Assembly (NCBI GenBank): GCA_004153385.1
Contig: SDAL01000005.1
Coordinates: forward strand, 222,049 to 286,048
DNA from: Paracoccaceae bacterium
GTDB lineage: Bacteria > Pseudomonadota > Alphaproteobacteria > Rhodobacterales > Rhodobacteraceae
Length of the DNA: 64,000 bases
Direction of reading: 5' to 3'
The notes beneath the pieces were generated by a model. That model was given only the letters and a program-made list of their open reading frames with translations. It searched no databases and was not told where the DNA came from. The translations under genes were made by a program, and so were the position numbers. Numbering within the stretch: the first letter of the stretch is position 1; each line of letters opens with the position of its first letter. This document shows, piece by piece, positions 9,344 to 17,588 of the stretch.

Positions 9344-11577
9344 TGATTGCGGTCCTTTCGTGTTAAGATCACGTATATCAGCGCAGGGATTGTGGACAGC
9401 ACCGACAATGCCAGCAAGATCAGCGCATAAAACCCGGGCGCCCATGACGCAAAGTTACCTACAACCTGAAAGATCTGGTTAAAGGCTATCGGCCCCACAA
9501 CATGCGGTCTGGGCGTGGGGGGCCATGTCTGCCATGTCCCGTCTTGGGTGCGTAGCGCGACGCGCGTGCCTTGCGCCCTGTCGCTTGCACGAAACTGTGT
9601 GAAGCTGGCGGCCAGAACCTCTGGTGCAAGGGTCGTATCGGACACAAGCGTCCACGGCATATCGCTTTCGGTGGGGGCCATCAGCACCGCCACCGCAGAA
9701 CGGTTCACGATCCATTGTGACAGCGTCGGCCCCTCGGGCGCGACCAGTTCCCCCAGCCAGTCCTTCAAGGAGGCGGCCAGCCCGTCAGAGCGTTGGGGAT
9801 CTTGCGCCGGTGCATCGTCTTCAGCCTCGTTGAGGCGGAAAAACTGCGGCCTGTCGGCCCCTTGCGGCGCGCTGGTGCCCCGGGTCTGGAAGATATGCGC
9901 GATCTCTTCGCGATCCAGCGGCAGGCGGGTATCGAGTGTGTTGAAATCCTGCGGCAGCTGCGCCAGTTGCAGACGTGCCGTGCCTTGGGTGGATTTTTGC
10001 AGCGACAGCTGGCCGATGAAGGTATGTACAAAATCCGGCTCGGCTGCGGGGGCCATGACATCTTCCCCGCCGATGGACTGCAGTTCGTCATCTTGGGGAC
10101 CAAAGGCCATGGGCGGTGTGGGCGGCACATTCAACGTGCTGGAATTCAGCACGACCAGCATATCGCTATCGCGCTCGGGGCATTCGAATGTTGCAGGATC
10201 CCCCGGCACGATCATCTCGAAGCTGATCGTGTTGTGCCCGCCGTGCAGCAGGTTGATCGGAAAGCGGACCCGCAGGGATGGCTGCACCTTGCCACCGTCC
10301 ACATCCAGCGGCAGCAGGATAATCGTCTCGCCATTGGCCTTGACCAGCAAGATAGAGCCGTCCGTCAAATCCTTGCCATAGCCATAATCGAGCGTCAGCA
10401 TGGCGCGCTGCGAGGACAGGTTCATCCAGTCTTTCGGCAGGCTGAAGGGCACCTCGGCCTGCGCGTAATGGGTATTGCGCACAATCAGCGGCGCGCCAAG
10501 CTCCTTGAAGGTCGTCTCGCGCCCGGGCGTCAGCGCCTGCGGATCGCGTTCGGCGTCTTGGGCGGGGAACGTCCGGGCCAGAAGGTCGGCCAGACCTGTG
10601 CCTTCGGTCACCTGCATGACCAGCGCGCCTTGGGGGCTGCGCAGGAAGCTGATATCGGCCGCCCCGCCCGTGCCTTGGCGCAATGCCACACCCACACGGC
10701 GTCCGGCGCGGTCTACCGGCTCGTATGGCGAGCGCACGAGGATGGCGGCGCTGTCTGACACATTTGCACCAATAGCCCCCATCACAGCGGCAAGCGTATC
10801 AGTCGACACACCCTCGGGCATCCGCACATCGATCTTTTCGCCGCGCTGGACGATATTGGTCACGCCGGCGCGAAAACTGCCCGCCGTCAGCTTCACGGCC
10901 CCTGCGGGCACGGTCACACCGCTGTCGGGCAGGTTGATCTCGGTCCAGACATCAAAACTCGCCTCGGGGCCACAAAAGATGCGGTGGTGCTGGTGCAGCG
11001 ACAGATCGACCGTATTGATGCCAGCTTTCAGCGCGGTCCCGGGCACAGTGATCGTGCCGAACCCCTCGACATTGGACAGCGGCCATTGCCCCGCCTCTTG
11101 TTCGTTCACACTGACCGTGACCCATGAATGGTCGGGCAGATTGCTCACACTGCTGCGCAAAACCAGATCGAACGAGACAGGTGGTGTTTCGTCTGCAGGC
11201 AACGACAGCGCCAGCGCGACAGAGGCGTCCTCCCCCGTCAGGCGCAAGATGCCCGGCTCGGGGAAGCTTGCCCCCATCATGATCCGGCCCTGTGGCACGC
11301 TGGTATCCAGCACCCGCAGACCCAGATCCCAAGTCCGTTCCTGAACGGTGGTGCCGGCGCCGCTGCGCGACCAGCCACCGATCTGTGGCAATGGCCCGTC
11401 GGAGGGCGCAGGCGCGCTCGGGGCTTGCGCCGGTGTCTGGGGCGGATCGATCAGGGCTTCGGGCAGATCGGGCAGATGGATTTCAGCATCCGCGCCGCCT
11501 TGGGGTGTGTTTTGGGCATAAAGCGGTGCGGTCCCCGCAACGGCTGCCACCAACAAAATAGACCACAGATGCTTCAT
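9340..11577 (-). CDS. bcsB: Cellulose synthase regulatory/periplasmic subunit BcsB
   Basis: The ATG at 11577 overlaps the bcsA stop codon (ATGA); it gives 745 residues starting with a signal peptide ending at PLYAQ. The long in-frame extension to 11757 is inside bcsA and is rejected. The protein is a chain of beta-sandwich, carbohydrate-binding-like and ferredoxin-like segments as in BcsB, for example the stretch around LTLDYGYGKDLTDGS and the FECPERDSDMLVVL motif. It ends with a single membrane anchor (FYALILLALSVLSTIPALIYVIL) that packs against BcsA in the known complex. BcsB is periplasmic, guides the nascent glucan and is needed for BcsA activity. Confidence 0.95.
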   Translation of the reverse strand: MKHLWSILLVAAVAGTAPLYAQNTPQGGADAEIHLPDLPEALIDPPQTPAQAPSAPAPSDGPLPQIGGWSRSGAGTTVQERTWDLGLRVLDTSVPQGRIMMGASFPEPGILRLTGEDASVALALSLPADETPPVSFDLVLRSSVSNLPDHSWVTVSVNEQEAGQWPLSNVEGFGTITVPGTALKAGINTVDLSLHQHHRIFCGPEASFDVWTEINLPDSGVTVPAGAVKLTAGSFRAGVTNIVQRGEKIDVRMPEGVSTDTLAAVMGAIGANVSDSAAILVRSPYEPVDRAGRRVGVALRQGTGGAADISFLRSPQGALVMQVTEGTGLADLLARTFPAQDAERDPQALTPGRETTFKELGAPLIVRNTHYAQAEVPFSLPKDWMNLSSQRAMLTLDYGYGKDLTDGSILLVKANGETIILLPLDVDGGKVQPSLRVRFPINLLHGGHNTISFEMIVPGDPATFECPERDSDMLVVLNSSTLNVPPTPPMAFGPQDDELQSIGGEDVMAPAAEPDFVHTFIGQLSLQKSTQGTARLQLAQLPQDFNTLDTRLPLDREEIAHIFQTRGTSAPQGADRPQFFRLNEAEDDAPAQDPQRSDGLAASLKDWLGELVAPEGPTLSQWIVNRSAVAVLMAPTESDMPWTLVSDTTLAPEVLAASFTQFRASDRAQGTRVALRTQDGTWQTWPPTPRPHVVGPIAFNQIFQVVGNFASWAPGFYALILLALSVLSTIPALIYVILTRKDRNQ

Positions 11578-13874
11578 GACGGGGCCTGTGTACGACGGGA
11601 GGTCTCGTTGATCGCGGCATCTTCGACAAAATCGCTGCCGAAGGCCACAAGATGCGCGGGGCGTTGCTGCGCCTCGCTCAGGGCGGGGTCTTTCACACGA
11701 CCGGGTTCGGCCAGATAATCGCGCAGCGTCAAAGGCAGGGATTTGCCCGCCAGCCACAGGATATATCCCAGACCATGCAGCAGACCCACGCCCTTACGGG
11801 TGCCGAGGCGGCGGCGCTCCCATGTCTCGCTATTGCCGAAGATCAACAGCGCGACCGCCTCGCGTGCCTTGATAGACTGGTTGGTCGGGAAGATCAGGCG
11901 CAGCGCGACCCCGTTTCCGCTATCCTCGACAGAGCGGATGATCCCGCGCACGGGGCTTTCAAGATGCGGCTCGTCGGGGAATTGCGGCTTGAACACGATT
12001 TCCTCGCCCTTGGTATAGGGGGGCGCGTCCACACTGCGCGGCAGCACGATCTGCGCGCCCGTGGTCGAGGCATCCATGATCGTGCCCACAACGGGCATCG
12101 CATTCTCGCGCATCACATCGGCGGGGCTGCGCATCTCCACACGCGGCGAGGCGCGGCGTTGTTGTTTTTCGCAAGTGGCGCGCAGGGACAGCGACACAAG
12201 GATAAAGTTGAACAGCGCCCATGCACCCACAACCGCCAGAACGTGACGGTCCCCCGGGAAGGCAACCCAGCGCACGCCCACCAGAACCAGTCCCAATGTC
12301 ATCAGTGCGAACAGCGCCAGCAGCGGACGATAGACCGGCGAGATATAGTTCGAGGCCAGTGTCTCGCTTTTGTCGGTCACGTTGAAACGCGCGTGGCGCG
12401 GGCGCAAGACGGTCATGAAGATCGCCTTGAGCAGATAGGGCGCTTGGGCGACCTCGTAGATCTCGGACACCAACGGCCAACGGAACCGCGAGAAGATCGC
12501 GTTTTGCGTCAGGAAACTGACAAACAGATAGGTGGCGCTGAAGGCCAGCGCATCCTGCGCCGTACCCACAAAAATCTCGACGCCGAAAATCAGATAGCAC
12601 AGCGGCGCCAGAAGATAGGCCATCCGGATGACCGGAAAGAACCAAAAGCTCATGGAGTTGAGGTAGCAAAGCCGCAGCTTCAGCCCCAGACCGGGGCGCA
12701 AGATCGGGTTTTTCAGCAAAAGCATTTGCATCATGCCCGTGGCCCAACGACCACGCTGCTGGATGAAGCTGGCAAAGGTTTCAGGCTGTAGGCCCGCGAT
12801 CATCGCACGGTTGAGATACAGGCTGCGCCAGCCTCTGGCGTGGATTTCCAGCGCGGTCTCGGCATCCTCGGTGATCGTCTCACCGGCAAACCCGCCCACA
12901 TCATCCAGCGCGCGGCGGCGCAGAACGGCGGCCGATCCGCAAAAGAACGCCCCCCCCCAGCGATCAAGGCCGCGGTGGATCAGGCCATAGAACATCTCGT
13001 TTTCCGGCGGGGCCGAGGCGCTGAAACCAAGGTTACGCTCGATCGGGTCCTTGTTGATGAAGTAATGCGGCGTCTGGACCAGAAACAGCTTGGGGTCCTT
13101 GCGGAAATAGCCCACCGTTCTGGCCAGAAAATCACGCGACGGCACGTGGTCTGCGTCAAACACCACCACCAGTTCGCCATCAAGTTTGGAAAGTGCAGCC
13201 GACATATTGCCGGCTTTGGCGTGTTCATTGCGGGCGCGGGTGGAATAGATCACCCCCAGTTCATCGCAAAGTTCCTGCAATTCGGCACGGCGCGCGCGGG
13301 CGGCAGCGGCGGCATCGGGATCGTCTTGGTTGCATTTCTGATCGGTGCCGCCGTCATCGCATAAAACCACACGGCGTTTGTCGGTGGGATAGATCATGTT
13401 GCACGCCGCAGCCAGCGTGATGATCAACATATCCTTGGGCTCGTTATAAGACGGCACCAGAATATCGACGGTCGGCAGATCCTCGCGGTTCTCGATCCGT
13501 GGCGGGATCTCGCGCCGCGTGGGGTCGGCCACCAGAAACGCATTGAGAAAGAAGATCAGGATCGAATAGGTCTCGACCACGAACAGCGCGGTCGCCAGCA
13601 CGAACGACGGGGTCAGTCCGGGCTCGGGCAGCGTGCTTGTCAAACGCCACAGCCAGTAGCGGATCACGATCACACTGCCGACCGCAAGCAGCAAGAACCG
13701 TGGCCAGCCACGCCGCGCAAAGGGTTTGAGCACCACAATCGTGACGACCACCACACAAGACAGCGTAATCTGCGCCATCAGCGAGGTCGGTGCGAGGGTC
13801 AGCGCCAGAATGGGGATGATAAAGACCACCCATAACAGCAGCATAGCAGTGGCGACAAAAACGTTCATGCGCAT
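11574..13874 (-). CDS. bcsA: Cellulose synthase catalytic subunit with PilZ domain
   Basis: The inner-membrane enzyme polymerises UDP-glucose into beta-1,4-glucan and moves it across the membrane. It has 766 residues, close to the Rhodobacter sphaeroides protein. N-terminal membrane helices are followed by a GT2 domain with CDDGGTD, DADHVP (DxD), the TED catalytic base (TITEDAE) and QQRGRW that holds the acceptor. Next come the FxVTxK gating loop (FNVTDK) and further helices. The C-terminal PilZ domain has RRASPR and DASTTG, the two c-di-GMP-binding motifs, so activity should depend on c-di-GMP. All catalytic and regulatory motifs are intact. GGAG lies upstream of the ATG; an ATG two codons later is possible. 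It is coupled to bcsB by an ATGA overlap. Confidence 0.97.
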   Translation of the reverse strand: MRMNVFVATAMLLLWVVFIIPILALTLAPTSLMAQITLSCVVVVTIVVLKPFARRGWPRFLLLAVGSVIVIRYWLWRLTSTLPEPGLTPSFVLATALFVVETYSILIFFLNAFLVADPTRREIPPRIENREDLPTVDILVPSYNEPKDMLIITLAAACNMIYPTDKRRVVLCDDGGTDQKCNQDDPDAAAAARARRAELQELCDELGVIYSTRARNEHAKAGNMSAALSKLDGELVVVFDADHVPSRDFLARTVGYFRKDPKLFLVQTPHYFINKDPIERNLGFSASAPPENEMFYGLIHRGLDRWGGAFFCGSAAVLRRRALDDVGGFAGETITEDAETALEIHARGWRSLYLNRAMIAGLQPETFASFIQQRGRWATGMMQMLLLKNPILRPGLGLKLRLCYLNSMSFWFFPVIRMAYLLAPLCYLIFGVEIFVGTAQDALAFSATYLFVSFLTQNAIFSRFRWPLVSEIYEVAQAPYLLKAIFMTVLRPRHARFNVTDKSETLASNYISPVYRPLLALFALMTLGLVLVGVRWVAFPGDRHVLAVVGAWALFNFILVSLSLRATCEKQQRRASPRVEMRSPADVMRENAMPVVGTIMDASTTGAQIVLPRSVDAPPYTKGEEIVFKPQFPDEPHLESPVRGIIRSVEDSGNGVALRLIFPTNQSIKAREAVALLIFGNSETWERRRLGTRKGVGLLHGLGYILWLAGKSLPLTLRDYLAEPGRVKDPALSEAQQRPAHLVAFGSDFVEDAAINETSRRTQAPS

Positions 13875-13920
13875 GTCAATGCATCTCCATGGGGGGTTGG
13901 GCAGGGTTGCATGGTCATCC

Positions 13921-14565
13921 TCAGTCGGGGATCGGGGCGGAGAGAGGCGACAACAACTGGATGCCGGAGGCGGTGGCAGATGGCGTAAGCCCGAAGGACG
14001 TATCGCGGATCGGCATCAGCGCCTCACTGGCCGGACCGTTGATACAGTTGCGTAAAACCGCATCGATCATGTCTTGCTTGAGCGGGATCAGCCGCTGTGT
14101 GCCCCCCACTTTGCGGATGGCAAGAACGCAGTTGATGTCGCCGAAATTCGCGACCGCATAGGAAAATGGACCAAGACTATCGGTTTCGGTCGTCATGTCT
14201 TCGGCCTCCAGCCCGGAGAACGGGGTGGGAAACCCGCCCAGACGCGTGCGCAGCGCGCCAAAGCGCAACCGCGCCCCGCCATAATCGGATGCCAGCATGA
14301 TCAACTGGTTATCGCCAGAAACAGAGGTTCCATTGGGCAGGGAAATAACCTGCTCTATATCGCTGCCCACGACACGCTGCATCACGGTCAGCTGGCCCGG
14401 CACAGAGGCCCATGCCAACGATTGCGGTACGATCTCGTAGGGGGTGATGCGGTTCTTCTCGGGCGGCAGATAGCGCTCGATGAACGCGGTCGGGCTACAT
14501 CCCGCCACCAGAAAGCCCAAAAAAATGCTGCCAATGATCCGCAGGGTGGCAATATGGCTCGACAT
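13921..14565 (-). CDS. Cellulose operon lipoprotein, BcsN-like
   Basis: A 214-residue lipoprotein with a hydrophobic leader and the lipobox LVAGC; the mature protein begins CSPTAF. It lies directly upstream of bcsA on the same strand, 46 bases away, and is the first gene of the operon. Position, size and the conserved pair of cysteines later in the sequence (INCVL and RNCING) resemble BcsN, a poorly understood protein of alphaproteobacterial cellulose operons. I assign it by context and general look; no catalytic motif is visible. It probably sits in the periplasm attached to a membrane. Confidence 0.6.
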   Translation of the reverse strand: MSSHIATLRIIGSIFLGFLVAGCSPTAFIERYLPPEKNRITPYEIVPQSLAWASVPGQLTVMQRVVGSDIEQVISLPNGTSVSGDNQLIMLASDYGGARLRFGALRTRLGGFPTPFSGLEAEDMTTETDSLGPFSYAVANFGDINCVLAIRKVGGTQRLIPLKQDMIDAVLRNCINGPASEALMPIRDTSFGLTPSATASGIQLLSPLSAPIPD

Positions 14566-14955
14566 TTCGTGGTCCCTTTAGGCGGACTCCCTGGAACTTT
14601 TGATCCGCAAAGGAGTAATCGTTAAACGAAGTTTCAGCAGCTGTCCCATATAGATTCATTTCTACACCTACGTAAAATAGCAAGTTTGAAACGGTGCGAC
14701 TGAATTCGAAGAAGTTTCTTCAATGTCACAGACGATACAGCATGCTTATTATCTTGTCTCGGCAAATACATAGCCCGACCCTGTAGTCTCCGCCCCGCCC
14801 TTAGACGCGTTTCCAATGCCATAGGCCGGCCCATATCCCTTGGCGCGGCGCGCGCGCCCCTCCCCCCGTCCGGTACACACCCTGCCCCCCAGGGGCGCGC
14901 GTATCGCAGGCCAACGGCAGTGTCAGAAGACGGGATCAAAAGGCGGGCCTTCACA
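14566..14955. promoter_or_regulatory. Intergenic region upstream of the cellulose operon
   Basis: No gene was found in these 390 bases. The AT-rich part at about 14600-14780, just ahead of the bcsN-like gene, most likely holds the operon promoter. The GC-rich rest lies beyond the stop codon of the EAL gene and may carry its terminator, but I did not find a convincing hairpin with a T run. Confidence 0.4.
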
Positions 14956-16197
14956 CTACCCATGCGGCGGCGTGCTCGCGTGTGACAACCACGCAAGCGT
15001 CCCTTGGATCTCTTTCGGCTTGCCCAGAAGATAGCCCTGCCCCTTTTGCACCCCCAGCGCCTTGAGCGCCTCAAGCTCCGCGCCGGTTTCGATCCCCTCG
15101 GCCACGATGGTCGCGCCGATCTCATTGGCGAAATGCACCATTCCCTTGATAAGGGATCGCTTGGCCGAACTGCCATCCAGCCCGCGCACCAGTTCTATAT
15201 CCAGCTTGATCAGATCAGGCTTCAGCCGCAAAAGCTGCGTCAGCCCGGAATACCCTGCCCCCACATCGTCAATCGCCACCCTGATCCCCAATGTGCGCAG
15301 CGCAGTAATGGCCTTTGACACTAGATCGAAATCCTCGATCACGGCATGTTCGGTCATTTCCAGTATGATCCGGCGCGGGCCTGCGGCCTTTGCAAGCGCC
15401 TCGAGAACACCATGAGAAACCGTATCGGGCGAGGCGTTCACAGAAATCGAAAGATCGTGTGGCAGGTGCGGCAGCAAATCGAGCGCCTTGCGGATCACGA
15501 ACCCCTCCAGCTCGATCTGCCGGCTGACGCTCAGGGCATCCTCAAACCAGAAGTTGGGCGCACGGTAAGGCAGCCCCCCGAACCGGCTTAACGCCTCGAA
15601 CCCGACCAGAGTGCCGTTCTGGATATTCAGTATCGGTTGCAACGCGATGGCCACGTCGTCGCGGACAAAGACATCCTCGATCCGGTCCTCGATCTCGGAG
15701 CGGGCGGCGCGACGTTGTAAAGTCGCGCTCAACTCGTTTCCCGCAATCTGGGCGAAGGTCTCCATCACCCGCAGATCGCGTTTGTTGAGCGAGGGATTGG
15801 GCGCACGGCTCAGACAGCAAAACATGCCAAATACACTGCCATCGGGGCGGTGAAGCGGCACGCTGACGTGGCTGCCGATCGGCAAAGTATGGGTGATCGC
15901 GATCTTGGTGGCCAGCGGATAATGGCTGGTATCGGCCATCAGCTGCGGCAGATCGCCATCAAGGATATGCTGGCAATAGATCTCGCGGATGTTGACCGTC
16001 TGGCCCGGACGGATCTTATCCTCCCACCCCGGTGCATTGACCGCACGAAACACCGCCTGATCGCCGACCAGTTCGGACAGATAGGCCACTTCCATTCCCA
16101 GATGCTGGCGCACCGTTCGCAACGCGATGTCCACAAGATCCTCGCCCTGATGCGGGGCGGTTGCCTTGAGCGCCGCGGGCAATTTCGAAAGTTTCAT
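14956..16197 (-). CDS. GAF-EAL c-di-GMP phosphodiesterase
   Basis: I start it at the ATG at 16197, preceded by GGAGG at good spacing, giving 413 residues; the open frame to 16491 has no such signal. An N-terminal GAF domain (about residues 15-160) is followed by an EAL domain (about 175-405). The EAL signatures are complete: GFEALSRFG, SVNAS, the metal-binding DDVGAG, EGIET and the terminal GQGYLLG. There is no GGDEF domain and no membrane segment. The protein should hydrolyse c-di-GMP in response to a small ligand or redox signal sensed by the GAF domain. It lies immediately upstream of the cellulose operon on the same strand, so it may locally lower c-di-GMP near the synthase. Confidence 0.9.
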   Translation of the reverse strand: MKLSKLPAALKATAPHQGEDLVDIALRTVRQHLGMEVAYLSELVGDQAVFRAVNAPGWEDKIRPGQTVNIREIYCQHILDGDLPQLMADTSHYPLATKIAITHTLPIGSHVSVPLHRPDGSVFGMFCCLSRAPNPSLNKRDLRVMETFAQIAGNELSATLQRRAARSEIEDRIEDVFVRDDVAIALQPILNIQNGTLVGFEALSRFGGLPYRAPNFWFEDALSVSRQIELEGFVIRKALDLLPHLPHDLSISVNASPDTVSHGVLEALAKAAGPRRIILEMTEHAVIEDFDLVSKAITALRTLGIRVAIDDVGAGYSGLTQLLRLKPDLIKLDIELVRGLDGSSAKRSLIKGMVHFANEIGATIVAEGIETGAELEALKALGVQKGQGYLLGKPKEIQGTLAWLSHASTPPHG

Positions 16198-16856
16198 AGG
16201 CTGTGCCTCCGGTCCATCACAGGCAGGCTCACGGCAACAGGGTTTTCTGACACCGCGGTGGGACGTGACCATGCTGGAATAACTGATACATATGAAAATT
16301 CTCCTGTCATACGGGAGCTGGAAAAAGGGATGCCAAACAGGCGCTTGAGCACTCCTGAAGGCAGGCGTGCCCCCCTCCACCCGGTCCCATCGCATCCTCC
16401 ACCTCGGAGATCCGAGAGATCTGGCCGGACCACGGCGTGAGGTAAGATCTATATGGCGTCCAATCCCCCCCTTTATTGTTATATCACACAAACTGAATGC
16501 GATCGTAAAAAGACATGTTTTAAGGGAAAAGCTGCCGTTTCATCGGAAAACCCGACATGTTGTGCGCGAAACACCTTTGTCGGGGGATGAATATCCCAAT
16601 GCGCGCACCGTCGACATAAGGCAAAGGCATAAAGCACCTATCCGAAAGAATAGAAGCGCGCGCGCACCAGACCGACGCGGGCGCCCCCGTCTGATCGGCC
16701 ATCAGATCTGACTGATGTTCTGTGCAATTTGGGGACGGTATATGACAAGGCACCGGCCTTCTGACGCAAAGCCGGTGCCTGTCAATCATGTATCGCGCCA
16801 AAAAAGAAGGTTGGGGGGCTGCCCCCCGTTTCAACCTATGGCGCGGTGGGCCGTGT
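16198..16856. other. Intergenic region between FkbM-type and EAL genes
   Basis: No gene was found in these 659 bases. The region holds the promoter side of the EAL gene, the terminator of the FkbM-type gene (16800-16836) and a second hairpin with 10-bp arms at 16748-16757 and 16771-16780 that lacks a T run. The remainder shows stop codons in all frames and no recognisable signal. Confidence 0.5.
16800..16836 (-). terminator. Rho-independent terminator of the FkbM-type methyltransferase gene
   Basis: A G6/C6 stem (16813-16818 with 16822-16827), extended by flanking GGTT and AACC, is followed on the minus strand by TTC and six T. It starts 20 bases past the stop codon of the methyltransferase gene. 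Confidence 0.8.
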
Positions 16857-17558
16857 TCAGTCCGGGCAATAGGGGCGGATGGTACCGTTATCGCGGGCAA
16901 AGACCACACAGGGCCCGGAGGAGTTGCGCGGATCATAGGCGTACCCGCGCGCACTCATCGTTTCGAAAATATCGCGCACACCGGCCAGACCGTAGAGGTG
17001 ATCGTGCAGTTCCAGAAACACGCGATCAATCCCGTCGAGGGCCGCATTGGCCAGAAGATGGCGCTCGGCCCCTTCGATATCCATCACCAGAACATTGATA
17101 TCATGGCCGGTGATAAACTCATCGACATTGCGCGATGTGATCTCGATCGTCGATTCAAACGGGCCTTGTGTTTCGATCATGGACGACATCCAGAAATCGC
17201 GCCGCAGATAGAACGTATAGGTCTCGGGGGCGCCTGCGGTCAAAAGCCCGTGGCCGAAGGTCACATGATCTGCGCCATTGGCCTGCGCCACCTTACGGGC
17301 CAGTTCGACCGTATGCGGGTTGGCATCGAACGACCAGATCCGGACATCCGGCATCTGCGCCATGATCGTTGTGATCACGCCGATGCCGGACCCCAGCTCC
17401 AGCACGCGGTCATGCGGGCGTAAAAGCGTGCGCACGTGACGCACCTCCTTTGCCTCGTAGCTGCCGTTTTGCAAAGCGGCCCAGATGATCGGTGAAACAT
17501 CCGCCTGTGTAATAGGCAGGTCGAGACCGTGAATTTTGGTAAAAATATTTTGCGTCAT
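16857..17558 (-). CDS. FkbM-family SAM-dependent methyltransferase
   Basis: The 233-residue protein has a SAM-binding motif VLELGSGIGV (about residues 51-60), the acidic motif II region WSFDAN and the VMDIEGAE segment typical of the FkbM family. These enzymes methylate hydroxyl groups of sugars and other metabolites in the cytoplasm. The gene has its own terminator. It lies 30 bases after the GGDEF-EAL gene on the same strand and may be co-transcribed with it. Given the surrounding glycan genes, O-methylation of a polysaccharide sugar is a fair guess; the substrate cannot be read from the sequence. Confidence 0.85.
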   Translation of the reverse strand: MTQNIFTKIHGLDLPITQADVSPIIWAALQNGSYEAKEVRHVRTLLRPHDRVLELGSGIGVITTIMAQMPDVRIWSFDANPHTVELARKVAQANGADHVTFGHGLLTAGAPETYTFYLRRDFWMSSMIETQGPFESTIEITSRNVDEFITGHDINVLVMDIEGAERHLLANAALDGIDRVFLELHDHLYGLAGVRDIFETMSARGYAYDPRNSSGPCVVFARDNGTIRPYCPD

Positions 17559-17588
17559 GAGAGTAATTTCAGCATGCCTTTCATTGGC

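Noticed and set aside
9793..10758. A 321-codon open frame on the plus strand
   Set aside because: Antisense to bcsB, which is supported by operon position, signal peptide, membrane anchor and conserved motifs.
11652..12791. A 379-codon open frame on the plus strand
   Set aside because: Antisense to bcsA, which has all its catalytic motifs. The translation is rich in Arg, Gln and His as expected of a shadow frame.
16748..16780. Inverted repeat with 10-bp arms
   Set aside because: It could be a terminator, but there is no T run on either strand and a better terminator for the same gene lies at 16800-16836.
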